From contig JAAEZI010000012.1 of assembly GCA_018222915.1 (NCBI GenBank), positions 34,591-82,090 of the forward strand: DNA of 47,500 bases, written 5' to 3'. This document shows, piece after piece, positions 26,206-33,661 of this stretch. The DNA is from Algicola sp. (GTDB lineage: Bacteria > Bacteroidota > Bacteroidia > Flavobacteriales > Flavobacteriaceae). A program made the position numbers and the translations under genes. How positions within the stretch are numbered: the first letter of the stretch is position 1; every line of letters starts with the position of its first letter. The notes beneath the pieces are model-generated. The model searched no databases, was not told where the DNA came from, and saw only the letters and a program-made list of their open reading frames with translations.

Positions 26206-26634
26206 ATGGCACACGATATCTTTTTTGATTTCTATATAAAGGCTTCCAAAAAAGACGTTTTCGATGCCTTTACTTTGCCTGATCATCTCAATAATTGGTG
26301 GACCTTAAAATCATCAGGAGCACCATTATTAGGAACCACTTATAACCTCAATTTTACAGATAAGTACGATTGGTATGCTGAAGTATCTGAGGTCGAAATT
26401 GGGACGCACTTTTATCTAAAAATGTTGGAGTCTGATTCTGACTGGGATCCAACAACCTTTGGAATTTCGTTGGAAGAAAAGGATGAACGAACGTTATTAA
26501 AATTCTCCCATATAAATTGGCCTAAAAACAATCATCACTACCGATTTTCTGCCTTTTGTTGGTCGCAGCTATTATTGGGTTTAAAAAATTACGTTGAAAA
26601 GGGAGAGGTCGTTCCCTTTGAGCATCGCAGTTAA
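26206..26634 (+). CDS. SRPBCC / AHSA1-like domain protein
   Basis: A 142-aa cytoplasmic protein with a START-like helix-grip fold: N-terminal strand and helix IFFDFYIKASKKDVFDAFTL with PDHLNNWWT, then KYDWYAEVSEVEIGTHFYLK, and the long C-terminal helix SAFCWSQLLLGLKNYVEKGE. AHSA1-type members bind hydrophobic ligands or assist chaperones, and no ligand can be named. It starts 2 nt after ftsY. Confidence 0.85.
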   Translation: MAHDIFFDFYIKASKKDVFDAFTLPDHLNNWWTLKSSGAPLLGTTYNLNFTDKYDWYAEVSEVEIGTHFYLKMLESDSDWDPTTFGISLEEKDERTLLKFSHINWPKNNHHYRFSAFCWSQLLLGLKNYVEKGEVVPFEHRS

Positions 26635-26692
26635 CTGTAGTCAATAATAGATTTTGAGGGATTTTTCCGTATTTTTATTAAAAATACGACTT

Positions 26693-28363
26693 ATGAAATA
26701 TCTTTCTATACTAGCCTTATCTTGCCTTTTATTATGTTGTAAGAATGCCACATCTGAAGCGTCTCGTGCTATTGAAGATGAAAAGGAAGTCAACGCTTCT
26801 GATGACATGAGTGCTATTTCAACAAAACCTTTTAGGGAGTTTAAAGTATTGGATTCTAAGTATATTGATAATGATACGCTCTGGCAGACATTCAATGCTG
26901 ATTTAGCAGATTTTACTGAAGCCACCTACCAACAAATAAAGCCTTTGGTGATGGACCAAGATATTCCCACCTTACACAAGCACATCCAAGAGGGGCAATT
27001 AACTTACGAACTTCTGACCAAATTTTATTTATATCGGATTCGAAAATATGACCGGATGAATCCAAAGTCACTTAATGCAGTAATAAGCTTGAATCCAACA
27101 GCTATAAATGACGCCATCGCTAAAGATGAAAAGTTACGAACCATGGATGTTTCTCAAAACTTTAATTACTCGGTGTATGGTATGCCTATACTTTTAAAGG
27201 ACAATATCAATGCGTCTAGTATGCCAACCACGGCAGGTGCTGTAGCGCTTCAAGATAATAAAACCAGTGATGCCTTCATTGTGAAGCAGTTAAAGGCTCA
27301 TGATGCCATCATCCTAGGTAAGGTAAATTTAAGTGAATGGGCGTATTTCTTTTGTGGTGATTGTCCTAGTGGGTATAGCGCTATTGGCGGTCAAACCTTA
27401 AATCCGTACGGAAGAAAAATCATAGATACGGGTGGTTCGAGCTCAGGAAGTGCTGTAGCTGTTGCGGCAAATTTTTGTGCAGCAGCGATTGGCAGCGAGA
27501 CTGCAGGTTCTATCTTGTCACCTGCAAGTCAAAATTCAGTCGTTGGTTTAAAACCAACCATTGGTCTTGTGAGTCGCTCGGGCATCGTGCCTATTTCTTC
27601 AACCTTAGATACGGCTGGTCCCTTAACGAGAAGTGTTAGCGACAACGCCATTGTTTTAGATGCCATTTTTGGTCAAGATACATCAGATTCAAAATCGATA
27701 AAGAACGAATGGCAAAGTCCATTCTATCTAAAAAACCTTGATGATGCCTCTTTAAAAAACAAACGTTTTGGTGCTTTTAAAAGTCTAATGGATGACTCCC
27801 TTTATGTAGCAGCTATTCAAACATTAAAAAATCAAGGTGCCGAAATTATAGACATCGAAGCTCCTGAGGTAAAGCTACCTGATTTTATTCGCTTGTTGAA
27901 TTTAGATATGAAAGTGGACCTAGCAAAGTATTTTAAAAATCATATAAATCCTAATATTGATTTTACAACCATTGAAGATGTTATTGCTTATAATCAAAAA
28001 GATAGTTTAAACAGAATGCCTTACGGACAACAATTATTCTACGGAATTTCTCAAGATTCGAGCACTGCGCAAGAATTTGATATGATTAAATCCGTATTAA
28101 AAACGAATGGCCGACAGTTTTTTGATGGGCCTATGGCAGCCCACGATTTGGACGGTATACTTTCCATAAATAATTATCATGCAGGCGAAGCGGCTGTGGC
28201 AGAATATCCTGCTATTACAGTGCCAATGGGTTATACCAATGAAGGGGTGCCTAAAGGGCTGACCTTCATCGCCAAACCTTTACATGAGAAATTATTGTTA
28301 GACTGGGCTTATGTATATGAGCAAGCATCAAAAAAACGACAAACACCTGAAAATTATCGTTAG
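26693..28363 (+). CDS. Amidase family lipoprotein
   Basis: A 556-aa amidase-signature enzyme of the Ser-cisSer-Lys class. The ATG at 26693 gives a lipoprotein signal (MKYLSILALSCLLLCCKN); the 13 upstream codons have no start ATG. The catalytic Lys is in MPILLKDNINAS (near residue 168), and the Ser-rich signature is GGSSSGSAVAVA (near 246), followed by GSETAGSILSPAS. The C-terminal PAITVPMGYTNEGVPKGLTF is conserved. It probably hydrolyses amide bonds of small molecules or peptides in the periplasm or envelope. Its stop overlaps by 4 nt that of the convergent serine-hydrolase gene. Confidence 0.93.
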   Translation: MKYLSILALSCLLLCCKNATSEASRAIEDEKEVNASDDMSAISTKPFREFKVLDSKYIDNDTLWQTFNADLADFTEATYQQIKPLVMDQDIPTLHKHIQEGQLTYELLTKFYLYRIRKYDRMNPKSLNAVISLNPTAINDAIAKDEKLRTMDVSQNFNYSVYGMPILLKDNINASSMPTTAGAVALQDNKTSDAFIVKQLKAHDAIILGKVNLSEWAYFFCGDCPSGYSAIGGQTLNPYGRKIIDTGGSSSGSAVAVAANFCAAAIGSETAGSILSPASQNSVVGLKPTIGLVSRSGIVPISSTLDTAGPLTRSVSDNAIVLDAIFGQDTSDSKSIKNEWQSPFYLKNLDDASLKNKRFGAFKSLMDDSLYVAAIQTLKNQGAEIIDIEAPEVKLPDFIRLLNLDMKVDLAKYFKNHINPNIDFTTIEDVIAYNQKDSLNRMPYGQQLFYGISQDSSTAQEFDMIKSVLKTNGRQFFDGPMAAHDLDGILSINNYHAGEAAVAEYPAITVPMGYTNEGVPKGLTFIAKPLHEKLLLDWAYVYEQASKKRQTPENYR

Positions 28364-29448
28364 TTAATGACCGCGTTAATTTTTGACCAAAGCTCATTAT
28401 CAAAATCAGAGAGTCCAAAATTGGTATTGTTGGCCGATTCACCCATTCTAACAATCACTAATTGTTGACTGGGCACGATATAAATTTTTTGATCATTTTT
28501 ACCAAGTGCAGCAAACATGTCGTTGGGAGCATTTGAGATTAATTCTCCAGGAAATTCAAACAGACTTTGTGGTAAGTGATAGCTTGTTTTCCCATTGAGC
28601 CACCATAAATAGCCGTAAGCCAAGTTCACATCTTGTGAGGTATTGGTGGCTTCCGATAGAAAGTTTTCTGAAACTATTTGTTGATCGTCCCACTGGCCAT
28701 TCGCATAAATCATGAGTCCGAATCTAGCCATACTTCTCGTGTTACTCCAATACACATTTAAATTATCCAAGGCGATCCAACTACCATTCATACCTATTTT
28801 GTTTTTTAATCTAGTGTTAAAATAACTGTCCCAGTCAGTGTTAGAAGCTTGTGCTACTACATCCTGCATTTTAACATAAACATTGTGGTAAGCCCAACGT
28901 GTGCCTGCATCTGCCACATATAAAAGGTTTTCAGGAGTGACATCATCACCTGTTTCATCACTCAAACCAGATGTCATTGACAATAAATGTTTATTCATAA
29001 TGAGGTTTTCCTTGTCTAAAGGCGCACTGGTCCAACCTGTACCTAAATAATCAGAAACTTTAGCATCGATGTTTAATAATCCTTCATCCTGTGCAATTCC
29101 AGAAAGGGTTGTAGTTAAAGTTTTGCCAGCACTGGCCCAATACCAAAATGAATTTTGATTGTGATTATTGAAATAGGCTTCGACGACTATTTTACCATGA
29201 TGAAGTACGATAAAACTTTTCGTGTTTTTTTGCTCTAAAAAATCGAGTAGCGGCTGAAGTTCTTCAGAATGCCAGCCTAATTCGGAGACAGATTTGGTGT
29301 CCCATGTGTCTGAATTTAACGGCGGAAAATAAATGGCCTCAGTCTGAGGATCTGGTTCATTCTCTGTAGGGCCTTCAGTATCATCCGAAGAACAATTCCA
29401 CAAACAAACCATACAAACAAAAAGGCTGAGTAGATTTAGAGGTTTCAT
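28360..29448 (-). CDS. Serine hydrolase lipoprotein (class C beta-lactamase fold)
   Basis: A 362-aa envelope protein of the beta-lactamase/penicillin-binding fold. The ATG at 29448 gives lipoprotein signal KPLNLLSLFVCMVCLWNC, with Cys19 followed by SSDDTE, an acidic stretch like the Bacteroidota surface-export signal. The nucleophile motif is SAGK (Ser106-Lys109) and the second motif is YHN (187-189). The third KTG-like box is not obvious. Members are esterases, D-aminopeptidases or carboxypeptidase-like enzymes and need not confer resistance. A TATATTTG -7 box lies upstream on the minus strand (29505-29512). Confidence 0.88.
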   Translation of the reverse strand: MKPLNLLSLFVCMVCLWNCSSDDTEGPTENEPDPQTEAIYFPPLNSDTWDTKSVSELGWHSEELQPLLDFLEQKNTKSFIVLHHGKIVVEAYFNNHNQNSFWYWASAGKTLTTTLSGIAQDEGLLNIDAKVSDYLGTGWTSAPLDKENLIMNKHLLSMTSGLSDETGDDVTPENLLYVADAGTRWAYHNVYVKMQDVVAQASNTDWDSYFNTRLKNKIGMNGSWIALDNLNVYWSNTRSMARFGLMIYANGQWDDQQIVSENFLSEATNTSQDVNLAYGYLWWLNGKTSYHLPQSLFEFPGELISNAPNDMFAALGKNDQKIYIVPSQQLVIVRMGESANNTNFGLSDFDNELWSKINAVIN

Positions 29449-29538
29449 ATAAGACATTTTTAGGTTAGACTGTTGTGGCTCGCATTGGTTTAATCCTTTG
29501 ATAACAAATATAGTAAGTAATGAGATGTTATTAAACTG

Positions 29539-29569
29539 AAATAGCCTGAGAAAATGTCTCAGGCTATTT
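29539..29569. terminator. Terminator after the FN3 lipoprotein gene
   Basis: Perfect 13-bp stem AAATAGCCTGAGA / TCTCAGGCTATTT (29539-29551 and 29557-29569) with an AAATG loop. It lies 24 nt after the stop of the minus-strand FN3 gene and isolates it from the serine-hydrolase gene. Confidence 0.8.
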
Positions 29570-29592
29570 ATTTTAAATAATGATTTATGCTC

Positions 29593-30915
29593 TTATTGCT
29601 TTGTTAAGCTAAATGAGGAATTAAATGGTCCTCCACATGAATTTGCTGGGTCTTCAAGATAGTTGATGACAATAAAATTATCTTCAAGACAAGCGTTGGT
29701 GATCACTGTATTATTAGCACCTGCATCGGTTAAGATATAATTGCCAGTACCACAACTAATAGAAGGATCTACAACACCTAAGGAAATACTGCCATCGGTA
29801 TTTATTTGTATGGTAATCTCTTCCAATTCATTATTGAAAATTGGCAATACGTTTGAGAAAAAGATTCTTTTACTCGGATCTGTTGGGTCAACGCTCAAAG
29901 TCACTATACCACTCGCAAAATTTTCGGTACCATTTCCTGGTCCTACAGTCGCATCGACATCTTGAATTAAATAATCACCTACAAAAAATGTCTCATCAAT
30001 CGGATTGGTCGTCACGACTAAAGCATCCGTATACGCACTAAAGCCTTGTGATCCACAATTTGATCTTACATACACTTCGTAAGTCGTACTTGGAACTATA
30101 TTCTCTGTCAGTACAACCATTGTATTTGACGTAGGAATAACGGTACCTGTGCCTAAAGAAAAACCAACTTCGCCATATTCTACTTCCCAAGCGGTTTCAT
30201 TGTTAGAGTTCCAAGCAACGTCAAAAGAACAACCTGTCAAGTTAGCGAAATCCACTCCAAAAGGGGCTGTACAAGCTGCTACTGTATTCAAAATTATTGG
30301 TCCAGTATAATCACTTGAATTTGCATTAGAACAATTTGTTCTTACATAAAATTCATAGGGAGTTGATGGTGTTAAACCTGTTATTTCTATAAAGCTATTT
30401 GAAGTGGTGGTAACGGTGCCATTCCCAATACTGAAACCAGAAACGCCGTACTCAACATCAAAAGTTACCGAGGATTCGTCACTCAACCAAATCAATGAGG
30501 CACTAGTGTCCGTGATATTAAACGCTTGTAAATCTGTTGGACTAGCACATGTTTGTTCAATTGTCGTAAAATTAAATGGCCCTGTGAAACTACTAAGTCC
30601 GTTCTCATCACAATCAGTTCTCACATACACTTGATAAGCCGTATTGCTCGTTAATCCATTCAATGTCGTGTTTGTGTTATTTGAACTGACTGAGGTTCCA
30701 TTTCCAAGACCAAATCCAGTTTCACCATATTCAATAATATAACTCGCACTAGTCTCACTAGAAGACCAATTAATGGTGGCAGAATTGGTTGTAATTGCGC
30801 TACTCGCAATGTTGCTTGGAGCACCACAGGTAGGGTCGTCATTGTTAGTCTCATCATTACTAGAGCATGAATAAACCAAGCAAATTATTGAAACCAGTGA
30901 TAAAAGTTTTTTCAT
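29593..30915 (-). CDS. Lipoprotein with three fibronectin type III modules
   Basis: A 440-aa envelope protein. Lipoprotein signal KKLLSLVSIICLVYSC, with Cys17 followed by SSNDETNND, which suggests surface exposure. Three consecutive about 90-residue FN3-like repeats share a Cys near the start, a G-x-G-T strand motif and YxVYVRT/S-x-C near the end: about 28-120, 121-213 and 214-305. Each has one N-terminal and one C-terminal Cys that could pair. The last 130 residues form a different beta-rich domain (FFVGDYLIQDVDAT, ISLGVVDPSISCG), unlabelled. It is probably an adhesive or scaffold surface protein. Confidence 0.82.
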   Translation of the reverse strand: MKKLLSLVSIICLVYSCSSNDETNNDDPTCGAPSNIASSAITTNSATINWSSSETSASYIIEYGETGFGLGNGTSVSSNNTNTTLNGLTSNTAYQVYVRTDCDENGLSSFTGPFNFTTIEQTCASPTDLQAFNITDTSASLIWLSDESSVTFDVEYGVSGFSIGNGTVTTTSNSFIEITGLTPSTPYEFYVRTNCSNANSSDYTGPIILNTVAACTAPFGVDFANLTGCSFDVAWNSNNETAWEVEYGEVGFSLGTGTVIPTSNTMVVLTENIVPSTTYEVYVRSNCGSQGFSAYTDALVVTTNPIDETFFVGDYLIQDVDATVGPGNGTENFASGIVTLSVDPTDPSKRIFFSNVLPIFNNELEEITIQINTDGSISLGVVDPSISCGTGNYILTDAGANNTVITNACLEDNFIVINYLEDPANSCGGPFNSSFSLTKQ

Positions 30916-31017
30916 TTGTTTTGATTAAATTTTAATTAGAACACAAATATATAAGTATTTGTATAAGATTAGAGGAAAATAATAAAAACGCTAAAATGTT
31001 TATCGCAAATCATTCTG

Positions 31018-31025
31018 TATCTTTG
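31018..31025 (+). promoter_or_regulatory. -7 box TATCTTTG of rimO
   Basis: Exact TAnnTTTG match ending 17 nt before the rimO ATG. No TTTG is found at the right -33 distance. Confidence 0.5.
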
Positions 31026-31042
31026 CAGCCTGAAATTTGATT

Positions 31043-32347
31043 ATGAGAACTAAATCGCTTAAAAAGAATAAAATCAACGTAGTGACTCTAGGTTGCAGTA
31101 AAAATGTCTACGACAGTGAGGTGTTGATGGGGCAGCTCAAGGCAAGTGGAAAAGATGTGGTACACGAAGAGGAAGGAAATGTTGTTGTCATCAATACCTG
31201 TGGTTTTATCAATAACGCGAAAGAAGAGAGTGTCAATACGATCTTAGAATTTATGCAGAAGAAGGAAGCTGGAGACGTTGACAAAGTCTTTGTGACAGGG
31301 TGTCTTAGTGAACGCTATAAACCAGATTTACAAAAGGAAATACCTAACGTAGATCAATATTTCGGAACCACTGAATTACCACAGTTGTTAAAAGCTTTAG
31401 GAGCCGATTATAAGCATGAATTAATAGGAGAGCGTTTAACGACCACTCCTAAAAATTACGCGTATTTGAAGATTGCCGAAGGCTGTGATCGGCCTTGTAG
31501 TTTTTGTGCCATTCCGTTAATGCGAGGAAAGCATAAAAGTACACCTATCGAGGATTTGGTAACGGAAGCAGAAAAATTAGCTGCCAATGGCGTGAAGGAG
31601 TTGATCCTGATAGCACAAGACCTCACTTATTATGGATTGGATTTATACAAAAAAAGAAATCTTGCCGAGTTATTAGAGCATTTAGTAAAAGTTGAAGGTA
31701 TTGAATGGATCCGATTACACTATGCTTTTCCTACGGGATTCCCAATGGATGTTTTAGATGTGATGAAAAGAGAGCCTAAAGTTTGTAACTATCTCGATAT
31801 TCCATTACAGCACATTTCAGATACGATATTAAAAAGTATGCGTCGAGGGACGACTCAGGAAAAAACCACAAAATTACTTAAGGAATTCAGAGCTAAAGTC
31901 CCAGAGATGACCATAAGAACTACATTAATTGTAGGCTATCCTGGAGAAACGGAGGCAGACTTTCAAAACTTAAAGCAGTGGGTAAAAGACATGCGTTTTG
32001 AGCGTTTGGGTTGTTTTACCTATTCTCACGAAGAAAATACCCATGCCTATAATTTAGAAGATGATGTTCCAGAAGAAATTAAGATAGATAGAGCCAATCA
32101 AATCATGGAAATTCAATCACAAATTTCATGGGAATTGAATCAGGCGAAAATCGGACAGGAATTTAAGGTGGTGATTGACCGTAAAGAAGGTAACTATTTT
32201 GTGGGACGCACGGAATACGATTCACCAGATGTGGATAATGAAGTTTTGATTGATGCGACTAAAACCTATCTTAAAACTGGAGAGTTTACAAAGGTTAAAG
32301 TGATTGAAGCTGAGGATTTTGATTTGTACGCTGAAGTCGTTCAATAG
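31043..32347 (+). CDS. rimO: Ribosomal protein S12 methylthiotransferase RimO
   Basis: Radical-SAM enzyme adding a methylthio group to an Asp of ribosomal protein uS12. The N-terminal UPF0004 domain has VVTLGCSKNVYDSEVLMG and the second-cluster cysteines (VINTCGFI and VTGCLSERY). The radical-SAM motif is CxxxCxxC in EGCDRPCSFC, and the C-terminal TRAM domain begins around KIGQEFKVVIDR. The ATG at 31043 gives 434 aa; a TTG two codons upstream is less likely. The S12 type (rather than MiaB) is supported by the SKNVYDSE context and by the length. Confidence 0.95.
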   Translation: MRTKSLKKNKINVVTLGCSKNVYDSEVLMGQLKASGKDVVHEEEGNVVVINTCGFINNAKEESVNTILEFMQKKEAGDVDKVFVTGCLSERYKPDLQKEIPNVDQYFGTTELPQLLKALGADYKHELIGERLTTTPKNYAYLKIAEGCDRPCSFCAIPLMRGKHKSTPIEDLVTEAEKLAANGVKELILIAQDLTYYGLDLYKKRNLAELLEHLVKVEGIEWIRLHYAFPTGFPMDVLDVMKREPKVCNYLDIPLQHISDTILKSMRRGTTQEKTTKLLKEFRAKVPEMTIRTTLIVGYPGETEADFQNLKQWVKDMRFERLGCFTYSHEENTHAYNLEDDVPEEIKIDRANQIMEIQSQISWELNQAKIGQEFKVVIDRKEGNYFVGRTEYDSPDVDNEVLIDATKTYLKTGEFTKVKVIEAEDFDLYAEVVQ

Positions 32348-32430
32348 ATTTATTCACAATTTTTAGCATAAATAGAAGTACGTTTCAACTAAAACTATTT
32401 AGTGTTCGTCTTTACGATTATTCACATCAA

Positions 32431-32460
32431 AAAAAAGATAAGTAAATACACTTATCCTTT
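32431..32460 (-). terminator. Terminator after the cadherin-like lipoprotein gene
   Basis: Inverted repeat GATAAGT / ACTTATC (32437-32443 and 32450-32456), followed on the minus strand by TTTTTTTT. It lies 28 nt after the lipoprotein stop. Confidence 0.75.
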
Positions 32461-32483
32461 CTAAACAAACTAATGGTTTTTGG

Positions 32484-33437
32484 CTAATCCCATTGCTTTA
32501 TCGTGGTACTTAAACCTTGGTATAAATACGCTCTGTTGGTACTATCGTTAGTTAAATCTTCAGCATCACCAGACTCATAAAAGTAAGAGTTTCCGCTTGT
32601 ATTTTTATAACCAATAGTATTGGATTCATAAATACCTAAGTATGCGGTTGTAGAGGTTGGAGCATTATTTCCTTTTAGTACAAAATAATTAAATCCTGCA
32701 TTGTGTTCTGGAAGATTAGAACCCATAGTTTCAAAATTGTTTTGATATGATGTTTCTGAGACCTTAACATTAGTGTCTACTATATTATTCTCATTACAAT
32801 AATATCTAAATGCGAATAAATAGCTGCCTTCAGGAAGTGTTGGTGCATTGTTGATAGAAACTGTAAAATTGGCTCCTCCTGTATTAATCCCAGATGTACT
32901 TTGAAACGCATTATCTGTTTGTCCACTTTTCGAAACACTAGATAAATAGTTGGCTAGGTCGTTGTATTCACTTTGTGTGATACTTATCCATTCGCCAATA
33001 GAGGCGTTGATATAAGCAGTTCTTGAATTATTTAAAAAAGATGAAATATCATCGGTGTTATTAATTGAAATAATAATAATTCTGTTTTCGGTTTCTGTAC
33101 CGTTGCTTACATCAACTGTCACTGTAATTACAGGATTTGTTTCGTAATCAAATAATTGCCAGGCTAAAACACGTAACTCGCCAGTAGCACTATTGATATT
33201 GAGTGCTTGAGAGATAGATTGGGATGTGATACTGAAGTTTAAATCTCCCGATAAACTAGAGGTGACTGTCGTAATAAGATCCCCTGTATTAGGGTATTCA
33301 TTTATAGAAACCTCTATATTGGAATTAGTTGGTGGATTATTTGAAGAATCATCTTCACTACTGCAGGATGAAATAATAAATAGTAAGGATAGTAGGATAA
33401 GACCTATTTTAAATGGGTTGGTTTTTGCGTAATTCAT
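32484..33437 (-). CDS. Lipoprotein with cadherin-like repeat (cassette A)
   Basis: A 317-aa surface-type lipoprotein. The ATG at 33437 is chosen because it gives lipoprotein signal GLILLSLLFIISSC, with Cys25 followed by SSEDDSS, a strong surface-export-like signal; the 29 upstream codons overlap the leader element. Residues about 40-125 read as one cadherin-type repeat: N-terminal INEYPNTGDLITTV, then ALNINSATGELRV, FDYET and a VTVDVSNG strand. The remaining about 190 residues (from SSFLNNSRTAYINASIGEW) are unrecognised and beta-rich, with aromatic repeats. It follows the LuxR-type regulator gene and carries a promoter and leader shared with the lipoprotein gene at 45043-46710. Probably adhesion-like. 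Confidence 0.8.
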   Translation of the reverse strand: MNYAKTNPFKIGLILLSLLFIISSCSSEDDSSNNPPTNSNIEVSINEYPNTGDLITTVTSSLSGDLNFSITSQSISQALNINSATGELRVLAWQLFDYETNPVITVTVDVSNGTETENRIIIISINNTDDISSFLNNSRTAYINASIGEWISITQSEYNDLANYLSSVSKSGQTDNAFQSTSGINTGGANFTVSINNAPTLPEGSYLFAFRYYCNENNIVDTNVKVSETSYQNNFETMGSNLPEHNAGFNYFVLKGNNAPTSTTAYLGIYESNTIGYKNTSGNSYFYESGDAEDLTNDSTNRAYLYQGLSTTIKQWD

Positions 33438-33546
33438 AATGATCATGTTTTGTGGTTTGTTATAAGTTTTCGTAGCGACTTGCAACTGGTATGTCTGCAG
33501 CAATACCAGAGCAAGGCACCACAAAACTGGTTGTCAAATTAATGAC
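33438..33546 (-). ncRNA. Candidate structured 5' leader, copy A
   Basis: Read on the minus strand as RNA. A 10-bp closing helix pairs GUUUUGUGGU (33518-33527) with ACCACAAAAC (33447-33456), whose 3' end is 9 nt from the AUG. Inside lies a hairpin CUUGC-U-CUGGUAU...AUACCAG-UU-GCAAG (33479-33515) with an apical loop containing CUGCAGAC. The second copy at 46711-46824 has the same plan with a different hairpin stem. No known riboswitch family is recognised. Confidence 0.55.
33533..33546. promoter_or_regulatory. GTCATTAATTTGAC palindrome at the expected transcript start (A)
   Basis: Near-perfect dyad GTCA-N6-TGAC placed 4 nt after the -7 box. It may be an operator at +1 or the first RNA hairpin. 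It is matched by GTCATTAGTTTGAC at 46811-46824. Confidence 0.45.
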
Positions 33547-33550
33547 ATAA

Positions 33551-33582
33551 CAAACCTATAATCAGATAATTGTATTATCAAA
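33551..33582 (-). promoter_or_regulatory. Promoter of lipoprotein A
   Basis: On the minus strand, TTTG (33579-33582), 20-nt spacer, TAGGTTTG (33551-33558): a full match to the Bacteroidota consensus. The predicted start is near 33545, giving a leader of about 107 nt. Confidence 0.7.
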
Positions 33583-33590
33583 TTATGGCA

Positions 33591-33641
33591 GTGGACAATC
33601 TGTGGACACCTTAAATAAATGAATTGGACAAATAGTGGACT
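33591..33641. promoter_or_regulatory. Four GTGGACA half-sites on an 11-bp lattice (A)
   Basis: GTGGACA at 33591 and 33602, TTGGACA at 33624 and GTGGACT at 33635. All spacings are 11 or 22 bp, one helical turn. The nearest pair ends 8 bp upstream of the -33 TTTG of lipoprotein A. It is a candidate activator site, most simply for the adjacent LuxR-type regulator. Confidence 0.55.
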
Positions 33642-33661
33642 TGTGTATTTGTATTGCCGAT

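Noticed and set aside
28360..29448. Beta-lactamase resistance gene
   Set aside because: Only the general serine-hydrolase fold (SxxK, YxN) is visible and no clear KTG box. Such lipoproteins are usually esterases or peptidases.
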